Below, one piece after another: positions 46,849 through 55,865 of a stretch of DNA of 64,000 nt (within the stretch, counting starts at the first letter, position 1; every line of letters starts with the position of its first letter). A model generated the notes under the pieces. It had not been told where the DNA came from and ran no database searches. It worked only from the letters and a program-made list of their open reading frames with translations. The stretch comes from Bacteroidales bacterium (GTDB taxonomy: Bacteria; Bacteroidota; Bacteroidia; Bacteroidales; F082). The stretch covers positions 1-64,000 of the forward strand of contig JAUXMV010000101.1 in assembly GCA_030683155.1 (NCBI GenBank), read 5' to 3'. The position numbers and the translations under genes were made by a program.

Positions 46849-48338
46849 TGAAAAACATGCCTGATACTATGACGCCCAAGGCCATTGTTGTTGGCGCTGG
46901 CATTGCAGGTATTGCAACCGCAATACGCCTTCAACACAAAGGTTACAGCGTTATTGTTATGGAGGCAAACAGTTATCCAGGCGGCAAACTGACACAGTTT
47001 ACACAGGGAAAATACCGCTTCGACGCAGGTCCTTCGCTGTTTACAATGCCGCAATATGTTGACGATCTTTTTAAACTTACAGGCCACGAACCAAAAACGT
47101 TTTTTCAATACAGCCGGAAAGATGAATCATGTCGCTATTTCTGGAACGACGGAACACGATTGGTGGCACACGCTGACCCAAAGAAATTTGCTGAGGAAAC
47201 AGAAAAAACACTTGGAGTAAAAGCCGAAATCGTCCTGAAAAAACTCAAAAAAAGCCATTTGATGTACGAGCTTGCCGGACGGACTTTCCTCGAAAAACCC
47301 CTTAACCGCTGGTCGACCTGGCTGAACAAAGATGTTGGAAAAGCAATGCTGAAACTTCATAAATTGAGTCTTTTCAGCACCATGCATCAGGACAATAAAA
47401 ACATTTTAAAGCATCCAAAACTGGTTCAGCTTTTCGATCGATACGCGACCTACAACGGATCAGACCCTTATCGGGCGCCGGGTGTACTGAATATCATCCC
47501 CCATCTTGAGCATGGAATCGGCACCTATCATCCTGTGAAAGGCATGCATCAGATTACCGAAAGCCTTGTCAAACTGGCCGAAGATATTGGGGTAAAATTT
47601 CACTTCAATGAAAAAGTGGATGAAATTCTTGTTAGTGATGGCATTGTAAATGGCGTAAAGTCAAATCTGGGAACTTATCAAGCTGCACTCGTTGTTTCGA
47701 ATATGGATGTTACGCCCACATACCGTCATCTGCTCAAAACGCAAAAAGCTCCCGAGCGGACTTTAAAACAGGAAGGCTCCAGTTCAGCTTTGATTTTCTA
47801 TTGGGGTATTAAAAAAAGTTTTCCTGAACTTGGGTTGCACAACATCTTTTTCAGCGAAGATTATCAAACAGAATTCAAGGAAATTTTTGAAGGAAAGACA
47901 CCTGCCTCCGATCCTACTGTTTATGTAAATATAAGCTCTAAAGATGTGAAGTCAGATGCTCCTGAAGGTTGCGAAAACTGGTTTGTGATGGTAAATGTGC
48001 CACAGCACAACGGCCAAAACTGGGATGAACTTATTCCGCTTTACCGCAAAATTATCGTCAGCAAACTGAACCCTCTGCTCACTGTAAACATCGATGAAAT
48101 CATTGAAAATGAATCCGTTCTGACCCCTATCGAAATTGAGCGAAAAACCTCCTCCAAGGGCGGTTCACTTTACGGCACGAGCTCTAACAGCCGTTATGCC
48201 GCTTTTCTGAGGCACACCAACGAAAGTAATCAAATCCGCGGATTATACTTCTGCGGTGGAAGCGTTCACCCTGGCGGAGGCATTCCACTTTGTTTGTTAT
48301 CTGCTAAAATAGTTTCTGAAATATGCCCGAAACCCTGA
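46848..48338 (+). CDS. crtI: CrtI-family carotenoid (phytoene) desaturase
   Basis: The 496-aa FAD enzyme introduces double bonds into phytoene or a related carotene. N-terminal dinucleotide motif AIVVGAGIAGIATAIRLQHK (about residues 10-29) and PGGKLTQFTQGKYRFDAGPS are typical of CrtI/CrtD. The C-terminal FAD signature is GLYFCGGSVHPGGGIPLCLL. It could be CrtI itself or a CrtD-type 3,4-desaturase; the family alone does not say. It overlaps the next gene (COG2324) by 16 nt. No phytoene synthase gene is in the window. Confidence 0.9.
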   Translation: MKNMPDTMTPKAIVVGAGIAGIATAIRLQHKGYSVIVMEANSYPGGKLTQFTQGKYRFDAGPSLFTMPQYVDDLFKLTGHEPKTFFQYSRKDESCRYFWNDGTRLVAHADPKKFAEETEKTLGVKAEIVLKKLKKSHLMYELAGRTFLEKPLNRWSTWLNKDVGKAMLKLHKLSLFSTMHQDNKNILKHPKLVQLFDRYATYNGSDPYRAPGVLNIIPHLEHGIGTYHPVKGMHQITESLVKLAEDIGVKFHFNEKVDEILVSDGIVNGVKSNLGTYQAALVVSNMDVTPTYRHLLKTQKAPERTLKQEGSSSALIFYWGIKKSFPELGLHNIFFSEDYQTEFKEIFEGKTPASDPTVYVNISSKDVKSDAPEGCENWFVMVNVPQHNGQNWDELIPLYRKIIVSKLNPLLTVNIDEIIENESVLTPIEIERKTSSKGGSLYGTSSNSRYAAFLRHTNESNQIRGLYFCGGSVHPGGGIPLCLLSAKIVSEICPKP

Positions 48339-48988
48339 CAAAATTTTTAAAAAACAAGCTGCAACTGAGTTTGTTTTTACTCACTGTCATCTATATGGTA
48401 GGCATCGTCACAACCTTGCTTGGCCATTCAGATGCTTTAATGGAACTCACGCCATACAACCTTGTTTTTGCAACAGGGCTCATCCTTTATAATGCCGAAG
48501 GCATGAATCGTGTTTATCTGCGGTGGTTTTTCCTTATCGCTATTGCCGGATATCTGATTGAACTACTGGGTATTATAACCGGAATAATTTTTGGGATTTA
48601 TGCTTACGGCGAGGGACTTGGAATAAAGCTTTTTGATGTTCCGCTTATTATCGGAATCAATTGGGCAGTGCTTGTTTTTGCCAGCGCAGCGATCCTAAAC
48701 AAACTAAAGATCTCCATTTGGCTGAAAGCTGCAATGGCATCAACCTTAATGGTGGCATACGACATTCTGCTGGAGCCTGTAGCTATTCGTTTCGACTTTT
48801 GGAATTGGGAAGGCGGGTCTATTCCGCTTCAAAACTATATTGCATGGTGGTTAATTGCTTATGTGATGCTTCTCGGCGTTCTGCATTATGTTAAAAACCT
48901 GAACAATAAAATTGCAATCTATGTCGTGGCAGTGCAATCGATTTTCTTTGCAATACTTATCCTTACAGAAAAACTCAAGGTTTTTTGA
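48323..48988 (+). CDS. carotenoid biosynthesis membrane protein (CruF/COG2324-like)
   Basis: A 221-aa integral membrane protein with about six to seven helices (for example about 15-33, 43-60, 69-92, 107-127, 131-150, 168-185, 195-213). The conserved motif GLGIKLFDVPLIIGINWA belongs to the family that includes the carotenoid 1',2'-hydratase CruF and bisanhydrobacterioruberin hydratase. In this cluster it would hydrate the open end of the carotenoid made by the desaturase and cyclase. It overlaps crtI by 16 nt. Exact reaction is inferred from family and context. Confidence 0.85.
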   Translation: MPETLTKFLKNKLQLSLFLLTVIYMVGIVTTLLGHSDALMELTPYNLVFATGLILYNAEGMNRVYLRWFFLIAIAGYLIELLGIITGIIFGIYAYGEGLGIKLFDVPLIIGINWAVLVFASAAILNKLKISIWLKAAMASTLMVAYDILLEPVAIRFDFWNWEGGSIPLQNYIAWWLIAYVMLLGVLHYVKNLNNKIAIYVVAVQSIFFAILILTEKLKVF

Positions 48989-49079
48989 TGCCAAAACAAC
49001 GGATTGAAAACAACCCGTTTATCAACAAATAACCTGCATGTAAAAAGCAAAAACTACTTAAATAATACCCTTTTCAACA

Positions 49080-49766
49080 ATGAACAATCTTTACCTCTAT
49101 CTCGATATCTTTACGCTTTCAGCCCCTTTTCTGTTGAGTTTTGACAAGAAAGTTGCATTTTATAAAAGCTGGAGATTCCTGTTTCCTGCAATTTTTATAA
49201 TGGGTATATTTTTTATTGCTAAAGATGCTGTTTTTGCTGCATACGAAATCTGGGGCTTCAACGATAAATACCTGATTGGATTCAGAATGCTCGGGCTGCC
49301 AATTGAGGAATGGCTGTTTTTTCTTGTAGTGCCTTACGCTGTTGTTTTTATCTATGCTTGTCTTGTGGCCTACCTGAAAATCGATCCGCTGCTGAAAGTT
49401 CACAGGCCATTTCTTTATGTTTTAAGCGGAGTGCTTTTTGTAGTTGGATTAATCTATTATGATCGTCTTTACACTTCAGTCATCTTCATTTCAACCGCCC
49501 TGCTGCTTTTATACAATCTGCAAAAACGCCAGCCCTGGCTGAGCATGTTCCTTCTTGCCTACTTTGTTTCACTCATTCCATTTCTTTTGGTGAATGGCAT
49601 TCTTACAGGCAGTTTTCTCGAAGAACCCATTGTTTGGTACGATAATACACAAAATCTGGGCATAAGAATTTTAACAATTCCGATTGAAGATACAATCTAC
49701 AGTTTAATGATGATTCTGATGACAATTCAATTGATGGAAAGGTTTAAATCAAAAACAAAATCTTGA
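49080..49766 (+). CDS. lycopene cyclase, fused CrtYc/CrtYd type
   Basis: A 228-aa membrane protein with two related halves of three helices each. The first half carries GLPIEEWLFFLVVPYAVVFIY (about 77-97), and the second ends with TIPIEDTIYSLMMILMTIQL (about 199-218). The PxEE/PIED motifs are hallmarks of the heterodimeric CrtYc/CrtYd cyclases, joined here as in archaea and some Bacteroidota. It would form one or two beta-rings on lycopene. It starts 91 nt after the CruF-like gene and is most likely in the same transcript. Confidence 0.9.
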   Translation: MNNLYLYLDIFTLSAPFLLSFDKKVAFYKSWRFLFPAIFIMGIFFIAKDAVFAAYEIWGFNDKYLIGFRMLGLPIEEWLFFLVVPYAVVFIYACLVAYLKIDPLLKVHRPFLYVLSGVLFVVGLIYYDRLYTSVIFISTALLLLYNLQKRQPWLSMFLLAYFVSLIPFLLVNGILTGSFLEEPIVWYDNTQNLGIRILTIPIEDTIYSLMMILMTIQLMERFKSKTKS

Positions 49767-49823
49767 TTCTGTTTAGTTTAAACAATTTCCTTTTTCACTT
49801 GTTTATTAGAAAAAGATATAAAA

Positions 49824-50420
49824 GTGAAAACATCATTCATCATTATTGGAATAATTTTCCTGGTTTTTCTGGCTTTTCAGGTATGGGCAAGCATGAGCAC
49901 AAACAAAACAGAACAATATAAGTACACCGTCCTTAGAGCAAGTAAAACTTTCGAGGTAAGAAAGTACGAAAAAGCTGTTTTCGCACGCACGCAGATTGAT
50001 TCTGAAACCTATCGTTCCGGATCTGGCAACGGTTTCCGCACGCTGGCTTCTTACATTTTTGGCGGGAACGACCGCAATGAAAGCATTGCAATGACTTCAC
50101 CCGTAGCAATGAGCTGGGATGAGGGAATGACAATGGAGTTTATGATGCCCTCGAAATATACACTTGAAAGTTTGCCAAATCCCAACCGAAAAGACATCCA
50201 AATCTATGAAAAACCTGCTGTGGTAATGGCAGCTATCAGTTTTGGCGGCTTTGCTTCAGATGACAAAATCCAGGAAAAAATTAAAGAGCTCAAAAAACTT
50301 CTGGATGATGCCGGCATTGCGCATACCGGACAGTTTCAATATATGGGCTATAATCCTCCTTATCAAATGATCAACCGGCGCAACGATATTGTCGTTGAGC
50401 TGATTGATTGGAAAGAATAA
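49824..50420 (+). CDS. SOUL family heme-binding protein
   Basis: The 198-aa protein starts at GTG with an N-terminal hydrophobic helix (about 4-22), so it is membrane-anchored or exported. The SOUL/HEBP domain covers about 30-196: YTVLRASKTFEVRKYEKAVFA, the IAMTSPVAM segment near 91, and the C-terminal YNPPYQMINRRNDIVVELI. Family members bind heme or related tetrapyrroles. It follows the cyclase by 57 nt and may be part of the carotenoid operon. A bidirectional terminator follows. Confidence 0.9.
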   Translation: MKTSFIIIGIIFLVFLAFQVWASMSTNKTEQYKYTVLRASKTFEVRKYEKAVFARTQIDSETYRSGSGNGFRTLASYIFGGNDRNESIAMTSPVAMSWDEGMTMEFMMPSKYTLESLPNPNRKDIQIYEKPAVVMAAISFGGFASDDKIQEKIKELKKLLDDAGIAHTGQFQYMGYNPPYQMINRRNDIVVELIDWKE

Positions 50421-50466
50421 AAAAAATGGGTTTCAGTTTTTAAAAACCGAAACCCATTTTTTGTTT
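50421..50466. terminator. bidirectional terminator between convergent genes
   Basis: AAAAAATGGGTTTC (50421-50434) and GAAACCCATTTTTT (50449-50462) form a perfect 14-bp stem with T-runs on both strands. It starts at the SOUL stop codon and ends 19 nt from the S41 protease stop. Confidence 0.85.
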
Positions 50467-50484
50467 TTATAAGTTACTCAAAAG

Positions 50485-53400
50485 CTATTTTATTTCAACT
50501 TCGATCCACTTGCTTCTATCAGGTGGAGTTGGAGTATTAACGCGTTTCACAGGATTTGCTTTAAGTTCTTCCAACAAAACTTCAACAGCTTTCTCTATTC
50601 CCGGATCTTCACCTTTGGCCAATTTTTCAGGTCGATCAACAACTTCAATGTCAGGATAAACGCCAATTCCTTCAATAATCCATTCTTCATTTTCATCGAA
50701 GATACCAAAACGGGGAACTGAAATATAACCGCCATCAACAAGGCGGGCATTGCCTGAAATTCCGATTAGGCCACCCCAGGTACGTGTTCCGATAAGTTTT
50801 CCCAGACCCATTTTCTTGAAAAAGTAAGGGAAAGCATCACCGCCGGAAGATGAATAACCGTTAATAAGCATCGCTTTTGGGCCATCGTGCGCAATACCGG
50901 GAGCTTTGCTTGGCATCATTCCGTTGCGATGCCAGTAGGTAAGCGTGCGACGGTCAAGCAGATCGGCCATTCTGTCCGGAATAAAGCCACCACCGTTATA
51001 ACGGTCATCGATAATCAGCGCTTCTTTATTATGAAAAGCATACATGCCTCTGAACAATTCCCTGTTACCATCAGTGGAAGTGTTTGGCACATGGATGTAT
51101 CCGATGCGGCCACCAGATAATTTATCCACCATAGAGCGACGTTCAATGACCCAGTTATGATATTTCAATTCAAGCTCACTGCTGATGGTTTTTATTGTTG
51201 AGGTGCGTGCGCCCGTAGCACTGCCACTGCTACTTACGGAAATCTCAACATCCTTGTCGGCAAGATTTTCAAGGAAATAATAAGGATTATCCTTTGTTGT
51301 TATATCATGTCCATTGATGCTGATGAGGTAATCACCTTCTTTCACATCTACACCTGCTTCGGTGAGTGGTGATCGACGGGTAGAATTCCAGTTTTCGCCT
51401 TCATAGATTTTCATAATCCGATAGCGGCCTGTTTTTGTATCAGCTTCTATTTCTGCGCCGAGCAATCCTGTATTCACACGCTTCACCCTTTTGATATCGC
51501 CCCAGTCAACATAAGCATGTCCGGCATTGGCTTCAGAAACGATTTCGTTGAGCACATAATCCAGATCAAAACGGCTTCCAACATAGGGCAATAGCTTTCC
51601 ATAATTTTCTTTCAATCCTTTCCAGTCAATGCCATGAATATTGTCAACATAGAAATAGTCACGGAAAATACGCCATCCATCAGTATAAATCTGATTCCAT
51701 TCCTCTCTGGGGTCGATCTTCATTTCCATCTGGTCAAGATTCAGCTTTCCTGATCCTGATTTTTGATTTGGAGCAACTTTAACAATCCCAAAGTCGCTTC
51801 CTGAGCGATAGATCATCGTTTTTCCATCTGCAGCCGGAATAGCAACAAATGCTCTGTCCAGAATTTCTTCAGTTTTCTGATCTGCTGCATTGTAACGCAT
51901 GATTTTGCCATCGCTTGCATAGAGAAGACCTCCATCAGCCGGCCCAATGATGCGATAATTTCCAGAAGAAACAGGAAGCGCTTCCATGCGGCTGTTGATG
52001 CCTTCAAAGTCGATGGTCACTTTAGTTTTTTGATCATTCTTTGGAGTTTCTGCTTTGTCTTTTGATTTGCTGTCTTTCTTGTCATCAGCTTTTGGCTCCG
52101 CGGCAACAGATTCTACATCATTTTTGCGGCTTGTAAGCTTTGAACCATCGTTACGCAGTGCTACTGCATAAATTTTTGCAGCATTGTTGTACAGATAATC
52201 AAATTCAAAACTTGAAAATGCCAGGTTAAAGTCACGGTTTGAAACAAAGAAAAGGAATTTGCCGCATTTGCCAAATACAGGCGAACGGTCGGCAAAATTG
52301 TCATCTGTAAGTTGCGTTGCTTTGGCTGTTGGAATATGATACACCCAAACAGCAGACAATCCGTTACCAGATTCCTTATCATAAGCAATCCATTCTGAAT
52401 CTGGAGAAAAACTATAGGATCTTATTTCACTCATGGTGGCGTGATCAACAGCTGTCTGTTTTCCGGTTTCAACATCAAGAAGCCACAACTTCATTGTGCG
52501 GTCGCTATAAACGAGATATCGGCTGTCAGGCGACCATTCGGCTTCATATTTCCAGGCTGCAGAATTTGATGTAAGTTGCTTTGGCTGAGCCCCTTTTTTG
52601 TTTTCAAGCAAATAAACTTCATACTCTCCGCTTGCGTCAGAATAGTAGGCGATGTATTTTCCATTGGGCGACCATGAAGGGTAAATCTCGCGTACCCCTT
52701 GCGTATTGGTAAGATTTTCTATCTGACCATTTTCAGCTGGTACAGAAAAAATGTCGCCACGGGCATCAAAGAGTGCACGTTTTCCACTTGGTGAAATATT
52801 GAAACTATGAACATCGTCTTTTACATTTTTGTAATAACTCAACAGATTTGGGTTGTCGAAATGAATATTCACTTTTACCGGCTGGGTATTTCCGGTTGCG
52901 GTGTTGAGAACCCAAAGCTGACCGCCCATTTCATAAACAATTTTTCCGTTTGTACCCGATGGCCACATTACATCGAAATCCTTGTGAAAAGTAAGCTGCT
53001 CTGTCTGCTTGTTAATTGTATTGTATTTATAGATATTGAGTTTCAGATCGCGGTCACTGGCAAAAAAGATGTTGTCACCATACCACACAGGCCATTGATC
53101 ACTTCCTGTGAAAAAGGTCATTTGTTCAGAAGTATTGTTTTTGAGGTCATAAATCCAAAGTTCTGTGGCACGGCCACCTTTATAGCGTTTCCATGTACGA
53201 AACTCACGGTCAACGGGTGTGAAACAAACTTTGCTGTCATCAGGTGAAAGGGCAGCAAATCCACCATTGACAATGGCAAGCGGTGTTTCGAGACCACCTT
53301 CAAGATTAACCAGAAAATATCTTCCATTGCGGTCGCCAAGGAAAGTACGGTTAGCCCGGATAAGTACATTTTTACTGTCGGAGGTCCAGCCTAAAACCAC

Positions 53401-53766
53401 ATGGTCGAAACCGCCGCGTGGTGGCATTACGCCAACAGAATTGTAATACGTGAGTTGTCGGGCTGATCCACCTTCCGACGGCATCACCCAAATTTGTCTG
53501 CTCCCTGAGTATTCAGCAGTAAAAGCAATCCATTTTCCATCAGGTGAAATCTTTGGAAAAAGCTCTATGCCTTCATGGGAAGTGAGCCTTTTCGCATTGC
53601 CACCATCGGCATTCACCGTCCAAATGTCACCCGCATAAACAAAAGTTATCAGGTTGTTGTTGATGTCGGGATACCTCATCAAACGGGCATCATCCATGGC
53701 TTTTAGGCCAGCTGGCAAAAGCAGGAGCAGCATCCAGGCCGCAAGTATTCTGAAAATGTAACGCAT
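50485..53766 (-). CDS. tricorn-like S41 protease with PDZ domain
   Basis: A 1093-aa exported protease with a signal peptide (about 1-23). Two beta-propeller parts (about 30-310 and 315-545) carry TolB/WD40-like strings such as FPKISPDGKWIAF and IYPSWSPNGKYIAYYSDASG. A Lys/Asp-rich linker follows (about 555-580), then a core domain, a PDZ domain (about 760-845) and an S41 peptidase domain with INGYSSSGGDAFPYF, nucleophile Ser974. The layout is that of tricorn protease homologues, which degrade peptides processively. Unlike archaeal tricorn it would act in the periplasm. It stands alone in its own transcript. Confidence 0.93.
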   Translation of the reverse strand: MRYIFRILAAWMLLLLLPAGLKAMDDARLMRYPDINNNLITFVYAGDIWTVNADGGNAKRLTSHEGIELFPKISPDGKWIAFTAEYSGSRQIWVMPSEGGSARQLTYYNSVGVMPPRGGFDHVVLGWTSDSKNVLIRANRTFLGDRNGRYFLVNLEGGLETPLAIVNGGFAALSPDDSKVCFTPVDREFRTWKRYKGGRATELWIYDLKNNTSEQMTFFTGSDQWPVWYGDNIFFASDRDLKLNIYKYNTINKQTEQLTFHKDFDVMWPSGTNGKIVYEMGGQLWVLNTATGNTQPVKVNIHFDNPNLLSYYKNVKDDVHSFNISPSGKRALFDARGDIFSVPAENGQIENLTNTQGVREIYPSWSPNGKYIAYYSDASGEYEVYLLENKKGAQPKQLTSNSAAWKYEAEWSPDSRYLVYSDRTMKLWLLDVETGKQTAVDHATMSEIRSYSFSPDSEWIAYDKESGNGLSAVWVYHIPTAKATQLTDDNFADRSPVFGKCGKFLFFVSNRDFNLAFSSFEFDYLYNNAAKIYAVALRNDGSKLTSRKNDVESVAAEPKADDKKDSKSKDKAETPKNDQKTKVTIDFEGINSRMEALPVSSGNYRIIGPADGGLLYASDGKIMRYNAADQKTEEILDRAFVAIPAADGKTMIYRSGSDFGIVKVAPNQKSGSGKLNLDQMEMKIDPREEWNQIYTDGWRIFRDYFYVDNIHGIDWKGLKENYGKLLPYVGSRFDLDYVLNEIVSEANAGHAYVDWGDIKRVKRVNTGLLGAEIEADTKTGRYRIMKIYEGENWNSTRRSPLTEAGVDVKEGDYLISINGHDITTKDNPYYFLENLADKDVEISVSSSGSATGARTSTIKTISSELELKYHNWVIERRSMVDKLSGGRIGYIHVPNTSTDGNRELFRGMYAFHNKEALIIDDRYNGGGFIPDRMADLLDRRTLTYWHRNGMMPSKAPGIAHDGPKAMLINGYSSSGGDAFPYFFKKMGLGKLIGTRTWGGLIGISGNARLVDGGYISVPRFGIFDENEEWIIEGIGVYPDIEVVDRPEKLAKGEDPGIEKAVEVLLEELKANPVKRVNTPTPPDRSKWIEVEIK

Positions 53767-53978
53767 AAATTGTGTTTTAAAATTTGAGGGCTAAAGATAA
53801 AAATAATACTCGAAAACGCGTGCGCCGAAAAGAATACGGTACCTCTGAGTAAGTTATGAATCAAGAATTAAAGTGGAGCAGCGTTAGTGCATGGTGCGCC
53901 ATGCGCTCGCTGATCCTGCTTTTTGCGACCTGAGAAGGGGTTTTATTTGCTGGGTTTTTTGGTTTGATGGAACGGTCA

Positions 53979-54088
53979 CATGTATAAAACGTTGGGGATT
54001 GCGGGCTTCGTCACTGTCTGCCGTTACAAAAGCTGATGCGGGGCAGAAAACTTGAAATAACCACTTAAACCCCAATGTTTTATACATG
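53979..54088. repeat. 110-nt hairpin element A (attC-like geometry)
   Basis: Outer arms CATGTATAAAACGTTGGGG (53979-53997) and CCCCAATGTTTTATACATG (54070-54088) pair at 18 of 19 positions, the exception being a G-T. Inside, CTGCC (54018-54022) can pair with GGCAG (54042-54046). It lies 28 nt beyond the stop of the 244-aa cargo gene. Part of it (54051-54081) resembles element B at 55392-55420. The 349-nt gap 53767-54115 contains no convincing gene; a 67-codon minus frame overlapping it is probably spurious. Size and two-arm form recall integron attC sites, but no classical GTTRRRY core is proven. Confidence 0.7.
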
Positions 54089-54090
54089 AT

Positions 54091-54865
54091 GTTGTGCGTA
54101 GTAAATTATTATATATCAATATTTTATAGTTTTAAAATTTAGTAAATAATCAAGTAATTTTGAATGTATCAGACTTAAATCACATCCTTTGCTCTCAATT
54201 AATTGTCCATTTGTTTTAATCACGAAATTACTCGTTTCTCCGTCAATCGGACATCCTCTCTCAGACGGCAAAAAAATTGAATAATAATCAGCGAGTTTTT
54301 GCTTTAAAATCAATATTTCTGAATCATTTAGTTGTTCCTTTATTACTTTGTGCTTTCTCTTGAATCGTCTTGATTTCAGAGGTAAATAAGTAATCTTGTC
54401 GTAATAATTTCCTTGGCTATCAATCCGAATCAATCTATTATCAGACCAAGGTGTTAGATATTCAAGCTCAATGTACTCAAAATCAATAATCTTATTTGGG
54501 AATAATTTTATATCCTTATAATCAAGCTGAAAATTACTTGGAGAAATAAGAGTCAATGTACTGTCAGTCTGCTGTGAAATGTAATATTTAAATCGTCTGA
54601 CTTTGTATCCTAATGGCATGTTTGGCTCGTATTCATTCTTCTTTATAATCAAATCATTTCCTATAATCTCATATTTTGCAGTATCACTTATTTGATATAG
54701 AGATGAATAAATCAATGAATCGTTAATCAGCTCGACAAAATTAAAATCAGAATCAACAAGGAATTTTCCTGTCAGTCCCTTATTATTGTCTTGTCCAAAA
54801 GCTAATTGGCAAGAAATCAAAATGTTCAATATGAGTATCTGTGTCTTCATTTTATTACGCACAAC
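54091..54865. repeat. 15-bp inverted repeats flanking the 244-aa gene
   Basis: GTTGTGCGTAGTAAA (54091-54105) and TTTATTACGCACAAC (54851-54865) are inverted copies with 14 of 15 matches. They sit 10 nt outside the stop codon and directly abutting the start codon of the gene they enclose, making the whole 775-nt unit look like a discrete cassette. Confidence 0.7.
54116..54850 (-). CDS. secreted protein of unknown function (cassette cargo)
   Basis: A 244-aa protein starting MKTQILILNILISCQLAFGQ, a likely signal peptide ending at about 20 or a lipoprotein-type signal with Cys14. The rest is strand-rich (LIDSQGNYYDKITYLPL, LTLISPSNFQLDYKDIKLF), with a Cys pair near the end (SERGCPIDG, SKGCDLS). 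I recognise no family. The ATG at 54850 is chosen because the region before it is the flanking repeat; an upstream GTG would read into that repeat. Base composition is more A+T-rich than its neighbours, in line with acquisition. Confidence 0.75.
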   Translation of the reverse strand: MKTQILILNILISCQLAFGQDNNKGLTGKFLVDSDFNFVELINDSLIYSSLYQISDTAKYEIIGNDLIIKKNEYEPNMPLGYKVRRFKYYISQQTDSTLTLISPSNFQLDYKDIKLFPNKIIDFEYIELEYLTPWSDNRLIRIDSQGNYYDKITYLPLKSRRFKRKHKVIKEQLNDSEILILKQKLADYYSIFLPSERGCPIDGETSNFVIKTNGQLIESKGCDLSLIHSKLLDYLLNFKTIKY

Positions 54866-55430
54866 TCGCTGCTAAATGCCAATAAATTGTATTTTATTGT
54901 AAAACAATGATATAAGATAAAGCACAGCATTCAAATGGGCTAAGCGTTTATAAGTGTTTAAAAACGGATAGGCAAAAAGGGTAAAAGAGGAGCTTTGCTT
55001 TTCTTTGGCAGGAAATGATTTGCTGTTAATCAATACGTAAGAAGATGATAGGGTTATCATTCCAAGATGCAACAAAAGAGGTTTGGGAGGAGGCAATAAA
55101 AAATGCGTCAAGCTCAGGTCTTGACAGCATTGCCCAAGATTGGGGTGGTTCTTATTTCTTTTCATACGACTGACTTTTAAGTTAAACAGTTTAAAAATTA
55201 TGTGCCCAAAATTTTTATGCAAGCAAGCCGCCGTGCTTGAGAATTAAGAAGGGTTAAAGATATTGGATATTTTGGTTGGTTTGACGAGGATGGAGAAACT
55301 TTTTAGTTTGTGAAGTTTGAAGGGTAGAAGTGTTGGATTTTCGGAGCGCGTACATGTCTACCGAGTAAAACGATGAAGTGAGAAGCAAATCCTTGCAAAC
55401 CACTGAACACCAAATGCTTTAAATTGTGTA
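54866..55430. other. 565-nt non-coding spacer between two cargo units
   Basis: It separates the 244-aa gene from the PIN toxin gene. A minus-strand frame of about 97 codons (54872-55165, starting MKRNKNHPNLGQ) has odd, Pro/Ser/Leu-rich composition; I have an unverified impression that near-identical text recurs between genes in other Bacteroidota, which would fit an interspersed non-coding element. Its left end abuts the GTTGTGCG repeat, and its right end holds element B. Confidence 0.55.
55327..55420. repeat. hairpin element B, related to element A
   Basis: The right part, CTTGCAAACCACTGAACACC onward (55392-55420), aligns with 54051-54081 of element A: CTTG, ACCACT, ACC and AATG blocks are shared. 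The left part AGAAGTGTTGGATT (55327-55340) is an imperfect inverse of ACCAAATGCTTT (55409-55420). It lies 11 nt past the PIN toxin stop, the same relative place as element A behind its cargo. AATTGTGTATTAG (55422-55434) echoes the GTTGTGCGTAG next to A. Confidence 0.5.
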
Positions 55431-55865
55431 TTAGCGATTCAGGCTTTCTTTTTTAAATCCTTTTTCAAATGCTGCCGGTGTTAATATTTTTGCTGATTTG
55501 AACGGATTATGCGCTAATAAATCTTTATCACCTGTTACCAAATAATCAGCTTTTGAATAATCAATCAAGTCTAACAGAAAATTGTCTTTTGGGTCTCTAT
55601 TTATAAAATGTGTTGGTTTTATTTCAACCGTTATCGCTATAGTCTCTAATAATTCGACCAATTCTTTAACGCTTTCTTCGGGAAAGTATTTTTTCAATTT
55701 TTCACGATTTGTGACAATTTTGATTTCAGTCAGAAGTTGTTCTGTAGTGATGATTGTTATACTCCCATCCGAAATATATTTCCTAATCTTCGTCAAACGC
55801 TTGCCAATCAAGAAACTAATCCAAACATTTGTATCAAAGATTACTTTAACTTCTTTGTTTTTCAT
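55431..55865 (-). CDS. PIN-domain toxin (putative toxin COG1569-like)
   Basis: A 144-aa PIN-domain ribonuclease candidate. The acidic set is visible: D11 in VIFDTNVWIS, a Glu in TTEQLLTEIK near 45, Asp in NRDPKDNFLLDL near 90-97 and Asp in LVTGDKDLLA near 113. The fold and length match chromosomal PIN toxins that cleave RNA. Its start overlaps the upstream small antitoxin-like gene by 20 nt, the classic toxin-antitoxin layout. Its stop codon is immediately followed by element B. Confidence 0.88.
   Translation of the reverse strand: MKNKEVKVIFDTNVWISFLIGKRLTKIRKYISDGSITIITTEQLLTEIKIVTNREKLKKYFPEESVKELVELLETIAITVEIKPTHFINRDPKDNFLLDLIDYSKADYLVTGDKDLLAHNPFKSAKILTPAAFEKGFKKESLNR

Noticed and set aside
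53884-54087. 67-codon minus-strand frame overlapping hairpin element A
   Set aside because: It is made largely of the palindrome and its flanks, with no protein-like pattern; treated as non-coding.
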